Source: Carex sylvatica
Lineage: Eukaryota; Streptophyta; Magnoliopsida; Poales; Cyperaceae
DNA: 64,000 nucleotides
Direction: 5' to 3'
Assembly: GCA_964058845.1 (NCBI GenBank)
Contig: CAXKVR010000093.1
Coordinates: 124,001-188,000 of the forward strand
This document shows positions 12,610 through 22,119 of the stretch, piece after piece. Position numbers and translations under genes: made by a program. The notes under the pieces were generated by a model. That model had not been told where the DNA came from. It was given only the letters and a program-made list of their open reading frames with translations, and made no database searches. Positions within the stretch are counted from its first letter, which is position 1. Every line of letters begins with the position of its first letter.

Positions 12610-13300
12610 TCATTAGTTTAATTTAGATTTCTATTAAATTATAGAGGCCAAAAAATATTAACGGAGCTGTTAATTTGATCAGCCAGAAGCATCCCAACTT
12701 AATTAAAAAATTTAAATAGCATGTTAATTTTCCATTTTTCAGAACAACAAACAGATATAAGAAAGTATAGAAAGATGTAACACAAACAAATAATAAGTTT
12801 AAACAATTATCTTGATAATAATGAACAAATTGTTTGACAAATTAATTTTTGACTTGAAAATGTTATCTAATTTTATTTAAATGATAATGATTGACAAATT
12901 GAATTTTCTTTTTAGTAAAAATAAGGATCAAGTCCTTATTTGTTTTATTGAATGAAGGTATATTACATTTGAGTTTTGAAATGAAATCTTGTTACATAGA
13001 AAACAAAGAAAAATGAAATCAAGGTGATGGACAAAATAATTATTAAAATTCATCGTTTATCTTGATAACACTTGATAAGTTTGATAGTCTTCTGTGCATT
13101 TTATTACTTAAATTAATTATATGATTAATTAGGCTTTATAGTTGTCATTCTTATAAAAAAAATTTAATGCTTGATTGAGATGTTTGTACTTACAATATTT
13201 TTTTATTTCGGCAAACAAAAAATTTGTATATATTAACAAGAACGTGTTTCATGACCTCATTAATTTTCATCATGGTATGATGATGAAACTATCAAAATTA
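12610..13300. other. AT-rich interior of the CACTA-like element, no gene seen
   Basis: No open frame of interest and no recognisable protein similarity. Presumed interior of the element spanning 8831-16517. Confidence 0.4.
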
Positions 13301-13480
13301 TAAGTACTATTATAATCGATTGTTTCAAAACAACTTATTTTAATATTTTTTTTTTTTGTGGAACCAACTTAAAAAAAAAAAATATTAGGATCGATTGTTT
13401 CAAAACAACCGATCCTACTAGTATTATTAGGATCAGTTGTTTTGAAACAACCGATCCTAATACTTTTTTTTTTAAGTTGG

Positions 13481-16176
13481 CACTACAGCAGATTCGGCTT
13501 TCTGCGACCTAAAAATCGGTCGCAGAAAGTCAAAGTGCCGGTCATAGATACTTTTACCAGTCGCAGAAACTCCGGTCGCCGATAGTTTTTCTACGACCAA
13601 TTTTTTTTTGTCGCTATTGTTTTTTGTTGATGTTAGAAAAAAAATATCTACGACCGTATAAAATAATCGCTGATAGTCAAACCCAGTCACTGATACTATT
13701 CTGTTAGTTTTTTTATTTTATTTACTTTTCTGTTAGTTTTTTAGTTTTTTTTTCATTTTACTTTTCTCAAAACATACACAATAGATCGATTCAATTGTAA
13801 ATCAGCATATGCCAATAATACCAAAGAAGATGCAATAGTATACCCAAAATAAAATTACCCAGAAATTTTTATATACAAGCATATGTTACCTAAAACTGAT
13901 ATGACCTTAACATTCAAATTATTATACAAGTATATGTTATCTCATCCAGTTTCCTACTCAAAAGAGTTTTATCTAATATTTCATTCACAACTCGTCTTTT
14001 GATTCGTCAGAAAGCTCACCATTTTCCTAAAAATAAATGATTTCATAGAAACAAAGATGGCATAATTAAGACAAAGCTTAATTGGTGTTAATAAAAAATT
14101 TGGGCCTAAACTGCATAAAATTAAATCCAAATTCATCATAGTGGTGTCATTAAAATATATCACTGCATTTTTAAAGAATACAAATGTCACGTAATTATTT
14201 ATAAATCACAATGCTTATCTACTTCATAGCTTCGCTTACATCAATACACCTTCACCAAGTGCCGCTACCTAGATAACTAAATTGTCAGTTCATACAATCA
14301 TCTTATCCATTCAAAAGAATATAAAAAAAAATAGCATTAGACAACAAAAAGGGGAGATATGAGGTTTATAACTCAAATATAATGGTTCACCCCTTATACC
14401 AGTAACTTTGAGGTTAATTAGTACAATGAAAACTATACTCTTCAATTAAATTCATGTTTGTCCATTCAATTAAATGGTTCAAAACTAAATTTATCATTTA
14501 CACCTATGAAACCTATTAAGCAAAAAGGGGAGATATGAGTCAGCTTTGTTTCTTGATGGTCAGGCCATGTAAATAGAGTCGAGTTTAATATCAAACGAAC
14601 CGCTACTATTTTAACTTGAACAGTTTAGAGTGAAGTAGGCAAAAAGAAGGTGCTGACCTCATCAGGTATAGAGTAGGCAGGGAGACTATCTGTCCTAGCT
14701 TGCGGGCCCCAAAAACAAATGCACTACGTATCCGGTAAAAGTTGCCTGTTTTTATAAAGAAGTTTAGAATTGTCAGAAGTTAAGCAAAATTGTTGGTTAA
14801 TTGCAACTAAGAGTTGTAGTACAATTGAATCTAATTTATTTTGTTTTTGAGAAAAAACCCTTAGGTGTATTTTATTGAAAGCCAAAATGACTTGAAACCT
14901 TACATTGTAGAAAGTAAAAACAGAAATCTAAAAATTACAGTATTTCCTAAAAGATAGAATAGTAAAAGAAGAGTAAAAGAAACATTAAATTAAACTAGCT
15001 ATCTACCTTGAAATGTAACAGACCTAAACTACCCGCCCTTTTTCCTTTATGTGAAAAGTTAAAATGCTGAGGGGCTGCTTGTAAGATAACCATTCTCCTC
15101 TTCTGACATCCTGGTATCTGATTACCAGTATTTTTTTTTTTCCGCCCTGCTTCTCTAGAATGACCCTGATTTCATGCCAGTAAGACAAATGGAGTTGGAT
15201 TCTTACTATAAAAAATTTAGTGTTGAATTAGAAGTTCAATTCAGAGGCCCAATTGAGGCAAGCTCGGGCTAAATTGGAAAATTGGAAGGATCTAATAGAG
15301 AGAACAATATAAAACAATAAAAACTTGCCTCTGCTGACTCTACGGCGAGGTTATTTGTAGGTTTCAATGGGTCGACAACATTGTACGAAAACACCCAATT
15401 ATCTGCAAAATTGCATGCCAAGAAACAAAACTTCATAATCTAAAGCATTGTACCCTAACCTTGCCATCTCCTTGCTATGTCTAATAGTGCCTCAGCATTA
15501 GCAACTTGCGCTCTTGGATTTTGAACTGAAAACAAAACCATGGTATTATAATCAAAAACTAAAAAACAGTTTTTTTTTTACTCAAATTACATTACAAAAC
15601 TGAGTTTTTTTTTCCCCAAATGCTACAGTCGGGGGATTCTCCAAATTTATTAGAATAAAAGCTTTCCACCTCACAATACCTTGTCTTATCAATCCAAAAT
15701 TACAATTATGTAGGGAGAGTTTTACCAAATTGATGCAAGCTCTCGACTTCAGTGATAATATTTTAGATAAGACATGGGTTGTGTTTCCGACTCGGTAGGA
15801 TCTGGCGCGATCAGCCTTGGCGGCGATCAGCCATGAGATCGGAGTTGCCAGGATCGGTGCTGGTGCTCATGCTGAGGGGAGCTGGTCTGAGGCGAGAGAG
15901 CGAGGGACAGAGATGGTGCGTCTGAGGAGAGGATCGGCGGAGGCTAGGGTTAGCGCGCGGAGAAGGAGAGGGTTTTGGCGGAGGCTAGGGTTGGCGCGCG
16001 CGCGCGGAGAGAATGGTTCTGGCGCCTCTTTTTTTTCACGCCACGCAAAAAGTTTCAGCGACTGTGGTCGCCGTATAAAATTGAATTTCTTTTTATTTTT
16101 TTGGAGAAATTTAGTTTCAGTGACCGGCGAAATGTCGGGTCGAAAAAACCGGTCGCTGAAACTTGCTTCTACAGTG
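13481..16176. mobile_element. second CACTA element, nested
   Basis: Starts CACTACAGCAGATTCGG and ends with the complement of CACTGTAGAAGCAAGTTTC. Subterminal units (TTTCTGCGACC, GGTCGCAGAAA at the left; TTTCAGCGACCGG at the right) are arranged in inverted form. Flanking TGG (left) and TGT (right) fit a 3-bp CACTA target duplication with one change: a nearby copy of the same host repeat, read as its complement at 13352-13372, has an uninterrupted TTAAGTTGGTTCC. A GC-rich stretch at 15800-16010 may be the start of a lost transposon gene. No intact transposase. Confidence 0.75.
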
Positions 16177-16615
16177 TGTTTCTGTAAAAAAAATAAAAAT
16201 AAAAATAAATTAGGATTGGTTGTTTCAAAACAATCGATTTTAATAGTATCAGAATCGGTTTTTTTATAAACAACCGATTCTAATATATGCTAATTAGAAT
16301 TGGTTGTTTGTTAGAATTGATCCTGATACTATCAGGATCGATTTTTAGTAAGAACTGATCCTAAAAGTTCATAAATTAGAATCGGTTGACCAAAAAATTC
16401 GATCTGATTAGCTTTTAGAATCGATTTTATTAATAAAACATATTCAAATAAGTATTAGTATCGGTTGTTTCATATAGCCGATCCAGATAGGCAGATTCTG
16501 ATTCTAGTTTTTCACTTGACTTTAAACTAAATTAATTCAAATGTTTAAATTTTCACATGTAGACACATCACTCAAGTAAGCAGGTTTCAATAGTTCAGAT
16601 TCATCATTTCAAGTT

Positions 16616-16972
16616 TAAAACCTGTCAAATCAGCTGGAAATGACGAATCCGAACCGTTGAAACCCGCCTACCTTACGAGTGATGCGTCTACATGTGAAAA
16701 TTTTAAACATTCGAATTAATTTAGTACAAAGTCAATCGGTCAAATAGAAGGTTAATAAATTAATTTGATGCATTAATATTTTGAACGTTTTTTTATTGCT
16801 TGACTTTATACTAAATTAATTCGAATGTTTAAAATTTTCACATGTAGACGCATCACTCGTAGGTATGCTGGTTTCCATGGTTCGAATTTATCATTCAAAG
16901 ATGATTTGATAGGTTTTAGATTTGAGTCCACCAAGGGACTTGGTGAACTTAGGAACACCCTAGTTCTACTCT
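16616..16972. mobile_element. foldback MITE fused to the split MITE
   Basis: The right arm ends GGGACTTGGTGAACTTAGG...CTAGTTCTACTC. The left arm is missing its outer end and joins directly to the right arm of the MITE that starts at 8615. The internal palindrome around 16690-16860 (CACATGTAGACGCATCACTC and its inverse) is well kept. The junction suggests recombination between two copies. Confidence 0.65.
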
Positions 16973-17000
16973 CTCTGTCTCTCTCTCTCTCTATATATAT

Positions 17001-17404
17001 AGATGGGCTATGGTACATTGCAATGTAGAGCCTTCTTTGTATATTGGACTATAAATCATGTGATTCAAAGTCCAAATAACTGATCAAAACCATTCATCTT
17101 GTTGTTCCATATTAATATGTGTTTGGAGATCAAATTTTATATTTTTTGAAATTTTTTTACTATTTTTTTAGATTTATTGAAAATCGCTGTTTTCAGACAA
17201 ATTTGGACCATAAAAAAACAGTAATTTTCAATAAAACTAAAAAAATAGTAGAAAAAATTTCAAAAAATATAAAATTTGGTCTCCAAACACATATTAATAT
17301 GGACAACAAGATGAACGGTTTGGATCGGTTATTTGGACTTTGAACCACGTGATTTATAGTGCAATGTACAAAGAAGACTATACATTACAATGTACCGTAG
17401 CCCA

Positions 17405-17407
<3 letters not shown>
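17001..17407. mobile_element. foldback MITE, first of a head-to-tail trio
   Basis: Arms AGATGGGCTATGGTACATTG and, inverted at the right end, AGATGGGCTACGGTACATTG. The inner part holds TTTGGAGATCAAATTTTATA and an AAAATCGCTG/CAGTAATTTTC centre. CT/TA microsatellites sit on both sides. Confidence 0.85.
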
Positions 17408-17437
<30 letters not shown>

Positions 17438-17460
17438 ATATATATATATATATATATATA

Positions 17461-17886
17461 GAGATAGGCTAATATACAATCGATTGTTCCTAGCCTCCCG
17501 TGCAACCAAGTCGTTTTCCGATTTTTAAAGTCCAAATGATCGATCCAAACCGTTAGATGTCATCTCCATATTAAAATGTGCTAGGAGACCAAATTTTACA
17601 TTTTTTGGAATTTTTTTACTATTTATTAAGCCACTTTGAAAATTGCTGATCCAACGGTGGCTTACCAAACAGTAAAAATCAGAAGCTACCGTTGGATCAG
17701 CGATTTTCAAAGTGGCTTAACAAATAGTAAAAAAAATTCCAAAAAATGTAAAATTTGGTCTCCTAGCACATTTTAATATGGAGATGACATCTAACGGTTT
17801 GGATCGATCATTTGGACTTTAAAAATCGAAAAACGACTTGGTTGCACGGGAGGCTAGGAACAATCGATTGTATATTAGCCTATCTC
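17461..17886. mobile_element. foldback MITE, second of the trio
   Basis: Near-perfect 426-bp palindrome beginning GAGATAGGCTAATATACAAT with its exact complement at the right end. It carries the shared core AAGCCACTTTGAAAATTGCT and CCAACGGTGGCT. TA repeats flank it. The close arm match suggests recent origin. Confidence 0.9.
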
Positions 17887-17916
17887 TATATATATATATA
17901 TATAAATATATATATA

Positions 17917-18338
17917 GAGGTTGGCTACTATGCTTATGTAAGCATATCCCCACATATGCTTATAACTCATTTTTGTGTTTCCAATGTTCAAATGGTCGAT
18001 CTGAACCGTTAGATGTGATCTCTATATTGAAATGTGCTTGGAGACTAAATTTTACATTTTTCTGAATTTTTTTACTATTTATTAAGCCACTTTGAAAATT
18101 ATTAATCCAACGGTGGCTGCATAAAACAGTAAAATCAGCAGCCACCGTTGGATTAATAATTTTCAAAGTGGCTTAATAAATAGTAAACAAATTCAGAAAA
18201 ATGTAAAATTTGGTCTCCAAGCACATATTAATATGGAGAACAAGATGAACGGTTCAGATCGACCATTTGGACATTGAAAGCACAAAAATGAGTTATAAGC
18301 ATATGTGGAGATATGCTTATATAAGCATAGTAGCCAAC

Positions 18339-18341
<3 letters not shown>
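17917..18341. mobile_element. foldback MITE, third of the trio
   Basis: Ends GAGGTTGGCTACTATGCTTA and its complement; the same inner core as the second of the trio (CCACTTTGAAAATTATTAAT, GCAGCCACCGTTGG). The element at 58801-59194 has the same ends. TA microsatellite on both sides. Confidence 0.9.
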
Positions 18342-18373
<32 letters not shown>

Positions 18374-18378
<5 letters not shown>

Positions 18379-18495
18379 GAGGGATCCAATTATACCATTT
18401 TATTGTGATACATCTTGACAATCAATCTGAGCCGTTCATTATGATCTCCATATTAAAATGTGCTTGAAGACCAAATTTTACATTTTTTAGCTCTG
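18374..18495. mobile_element. truncated foldback MITE (one arm only)
   Basis: GAGGAGGGATCCAATTATACC followed by AGCCGTTCATTATGATCTCC and ACCAAATTTTACATTTTTT matches the outer arm of related elements, then stops. No second arm is seen. Confidence 0.55.
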
Positions 18496-20520
18496 TCGCT
18501 GTGTGAAGCCAAAATAGCTCTGTCAATATCTTAAAGCCTGCCTATTTTTCTACATGTGTATTAAATGTCGTGGGTATGATTCAGTATTTTACATTTATAA
18601 TTATCAACATCAGTATTTGATTGAAGTCACGTAAATGATTGATCGATAAAAAGTTGGTGACAGCAATTTATTGAATTCTAATACTTTATAATTTAATAAT
18701 CTAAAATAAAATACTTACCAAATTAGCATAATATGACGACATTAAATGAACATATACAATAACTTGAGAACGACATAATATACCAAATTATGTCCAAACT
18801 ATCTTACCCGAATTCAATCCAACTAACAAATAAAATATGAATGTAGCAAATCCATTTAATCGCCTTCAATTCATCGAGAAAATAAAACATTAAATCAGAA
18901 AACCAATCTACCAGCCTTCAGTCCATCTAGCAAATAAAACATCAAACCACCAAATCTACTTCAATCCATCCACCAAATAAACCATTATCAATACAGCAAA
19001 CCCATTTACCCGTTTTTAAAACTCTCAATTTATAACAAGATTACACCCATCTATTGTAGTTTGGACACTGGACAACTCAGTATGAATAGTAAATAATTAA
19101 GTTTAGTTTTTTTAAGTTGGTAGAATTCCCAAAAATCATGAATGTTGTAATTTATTTTATCAGCTATTTTTCTGTTCACAGTATGAATTTTGGCAACAGA
19201 ATATGTTGCAAAGAAAAAATAAATAGAGAGCTATAATTTTGTTACGGACAACTGAATATTATGCTCCAGAGCCGAGTGTAAAAATAAAAGAAAAATGAAT
19301 GATAGGTGGAGAGTGCATCGTAAAAAATATTCTCCTTTACACCGATTTACAGTAAAATCAGTGAAATTAATTATTACATATGTAACTTACACATGAGAAC
19401 GAACTAAAGAAGCCTTAATTATCATGCACTCGTAGTCTGTGGCACCGACAATCCCCTTAAATTTCGCGTCAAATTATATTTGCCAGCGTAAGATTCAAGC
19501 TTTCTCCAACTTGAAAGTAAGCGTTTGAGCATGTATTGGAACTTTAATTAGTATAAAATATACTAATTAAACCCATAAATTTGGCGCGTATATCTAGCCA
19601 GTTGTCATGTTTACATGTGACAGTGCTTACACATGATTAATTTACTCGCCTTTGCCCCCATTTACTCAATCCCCAATTTACTCCAATCCAACCTTACGCC
19701 TCTCTAAGCCACAAAAATCCAAACCCGAAACTAATACTGGCTAAATAATACCAATTCTAGAGTACAAATTAGGTGACCTTTTTGCATGCCAAATGAATTT
19801 CAGTAATAATATTAAATTGAATGACATTTATACCAAGAAATTGATTCTTAAGGAAATCTTTCTTGTTTCTAAATAATAAATTTAGTGCATATATAATATT
19901 TTTAGTTTTCTAATCAATAAAACTGTATAAAAACATTTTTGTTAAATAAAAATATTGTTATATTTATCAATTTTACATTTAAATTATTAAATACATATTA
20001 ACATAAAAACGCTCATATATATATACAAACTCAAATGTTCGATAGAATTAAACATGACCTTATTTTATTTATTTTTTCATTTTTGTTCTAAAGTTAACCA
20101 TTGATTCTCACATATATTGTTACTCCAATCCACACATACATTCTCGTACTCGCCTTTGCCCCTATTTACTCAATCCCCAATTTACTCCAATTCAACCTTA
20201 CACCTCTCTAAGCCACAAAAATCAAAAATCCAAAACCCTAAACTAATACTGGCTACTTAATAAAAATTCAAGAGTACAAAGGTATAATGGTTGATTTTTT
20301 TTAAGAAAACAAATCATTTAATTCAGTTAATTCTTTTACCAATTCTAGAGTACATTTTGAATACCTCAATCCTTACCTTAACCTCAACTTACTTCAGTTA
20401 ATTCTTTCCAATTACCTCTCCCTTAAGTTACGTAACAAAACCTTGATTAGTCAATGTGCATGGTCTCTTATCAACTAATTCATTCATTCATTCCTTCTAT
20501 GTTAGGTCAACTTTTGACGC
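18496..20520. other. intergenic region upstream of the root-cap-domain gene
   Basis: AT-rich, without a credible coding region. It contains one notable direct duplication, listed separately. Presumably includes the promoter of the downstream gene. Confidence 0.4.
19642..20280 (+). repeat. direct duplication of about 130 bp (19642-19770 and 20145-20280)
   Basis: Both copies read ACTCGCCTTTGCCCC-ATTTACTCAATCCCCAATTTACTCCAAT and continue through CTCTCTAAGCCACAAAAATC to AGAGTACAAA with few differences and one small insertion. The copies lie about 500 bases apart in the same orientation. They end 300 and 810 bases before the root-cap gene start, so they may affect its promoter. Confidence 0.8.
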
Positions 20521-20532
20521 ACTCTTTGCTGC

Positions 20533-20538
20533 TATAAA
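20533..20538 (+). promoter_or_regulatory. TATA box of root-cap-domain gene
   Basis: TATAAA directly precedes an ATG at 20539. If it is the working TATA box, transcription would begin near 20565, so that ATG would be outside the transcript and the next in-frame ATG, at 20584, would be the start. Confidence 0.5.
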
Positions 20539-20583
20539 ATGGCAGGGTGTCCAAAGTCAAACAATAAGATTTCTTGTTCTTCC

Positions 20584-22022
20584 ATGGCTTCAATGTTTGC
20601 AATTGCCCGTCCATGGACGGTGCTCGTCTTGTTCCTAACAGCCTGTCTCTTCATTGTATCAGTCTCAGCTGCCAATGATACAGTGCCGAAACTCCCTCCA
20701 AACACTCATGTAATCAACCCTCGTGGTCGACGTGACGTGTTGATCAGTTGTGTGAACGGTAAAAAAAAGCAGACATGCACCGCTACATGCCCCATCCGTT
20801 GCCGCAACAAGTGTGTTGGCGTTTGTCCCAGTTGCAAGACCTACTGCCGTAAGTATTTAAAATTTTACACACACAGACATACATATAGCAGTACAAGTCC
20901 ATCTGGTTAAAAAAAGATGTATTCTTATGCCACAGTAAAGTTTTATATTTCCAAAATAAATACAGTCATGCCAGTAATTGATGGATGTCTGGTAAAGAGG
21001 AAGCTATACTATATGAACCACAGTTTTTCTGTAACAAGATCCATCTGAAACATATATATCCTAATAATTTTAAAAATGGTATGAGTAACATAGTTCCAAA
21101 AACGGTATGAACGAGATTTAATGATCAATTCTTAATGCATTATCAAAATAATACTTAATATACAAGGAAGTTAATAACTATATTCATTTTTAACCATATA
21201 TATTTTCAAAAGCTTTTCATTGGCATGATACTCCATTGCAATATTCAAGTATCTAACTATTGTCATTTTTGTGGTGTTGGTATTTGGGTAGTCTGTGACC
21301 TTTTCCCAGGTACAGTCTGTGGCGACCCTCGCTTCACTGGCGCTGATGGGAACATCTTTTATTTCCATGGGAAAAAAGACCATGATTTTTGCATACTCTC
21401 CGACAATGCTTTGCACATCAATGCCCACTTCATTGGTAAACACAACCCTGAAAAGAGTCGCGACTTCACCTGGATTCAAGCACTCGGTATAATCTTTGGC
21501 GAGAACCACAAGCTCTACATCGGCGTAGAAAAAACCATGACATGGGATGACCGCACCGATCGCCTTGTCATTACCTTTGATGGAGAGCACATTGATATAC
21601 CGATTGAGACGAATAAAGCCGAATGGGTCCCTACAACAGTACCTTCACTCTTTGTTACACGAACATCCGAAACAAACGGAATTATAGTTGAGTTGAGGGG
21701 AATCTTTACAATAATAGCAAATGCAGTCCCAATCACAAAGGAGGAATCCGAAATCCACAACTACGGGGTAATGCCCGATGACAGCCTGGCTCACCTCGAC
21801 CTGTCGTTCAAATTCCACGCACTTAGCAATGGCGTGCATGGAGTTCTAGGTCAAACGTACCGGCCAGACTATGTTAACAAGCTGGATGTGAGCAAGAAAA
21901 TGCCGCTGATGAGTGGTGCGGCCAATTACTCCTCTTCGGCTATTTTTGCCACTGATTGTGCTGTTGCGAGGTTCCATGGCAAGCCTGAAATAGCCATGGT
22001 AACTGAAACATCTGATAATTAA
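20584..22022 (+). CDS. secreted root-cap/LEA-related protein (Root_cap domain), two exons
   Basis: Exons 20584-20848 and 21310-22022 join in frame (325 residues). The first ~29 residues form a signal peptide (MASMFAIARPWTVLVLFLTA, then a hydrophobic run to SVSA). A cysteine-rich stretch follows with C spaced every three or four residues (TCTATCPIRCRNKCVGVCPSC...CRTVC), crossing the intron. The rest matches the plant root-cap/LEA-related family: CGDPRFTGADG, FYFHGKKDHDFCILSD, INAHFIGKHNP, DFTWIQALGI, TWDDRTDRL. An upstream in-frame ATG at 20539 would add 15 residues but sits right after a TATA box, so the shorter start is preferred. Family proteins are probably extracellular; biochemical function is unknown. 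No frameshift or stop seen. Confidence 0.88.
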
Positions 22023-22104
22023 TGCATTTGCAGACAAATGATTATTCAAGATAGTATATATAAGATCTAGCTGAAACTGTTCCACTAAAAATGAAGCAAG
22101 AATG

Positions 22105-22110
22105 AATAAA
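22105..22110 (+). terminator. AATAAA polyadenylation signal of root-cap-domain gene
   Basis: AATAAA occurs 83 bases after the stop codon, in a normal position for a plant 3' end. Confidence 0.5.
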
Positions 22111-22119
22111 GTATGGCTG

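Larger units (their letters stand above)
8831..16517. mobile_element. large CACTA-like element with self-complementary subterminal repeats
   Basis: The left end TAGTGAAAAATATGAAATCAG matches the inverted right end AAGTGAAAAACTAGAATCAG. Both sides carry arrays of about 30-bp units of the form AGGATCGGTTGTTT...AAACAACCGATCCT (8880-9270, 10115-10310, 13310-13460, 16210-16490). Such subterminal repeats are typical of CACTA transposase-binding regions. No transposase frame survives. Nested inside are foldbacks at 10498 and 10871, an hAT element at 11399 and a second CACTA element at 13481. The exact terminal bases are uncertain because the ends are degraded. Confidence 0.55.
8615..16615. mobile_element. 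foldback MITE split by a CACTA insertion
   Basis: The left arm at 8615-8830 starts GAGTAGAACTCGGGTGTTC and matches the intact relative at 10871-11266. Right-arm sequence resumes at about 16518 (CACTTGACTTTAAACTAAATT) and runs to about 16615, where it passes into a second foldback. The intervening 7.7 kb is a separate element, so the host MITE predates it. Confidence 0.6.

Noticed and set aside
15817..16269. 150-residue Arg/Ala-rich frame
   Set aside because: Lies at the GC-rich end of a CACTA element and runs across its terminus; composition explains it. It could be a remnant of a transposon gene start, but no transposase motif is visible.
20539..20583. Longer N-terminus for the root-cap protein
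   Set aside because: The ATG touches a TATA box and the added residues precede a clean signal peptide.
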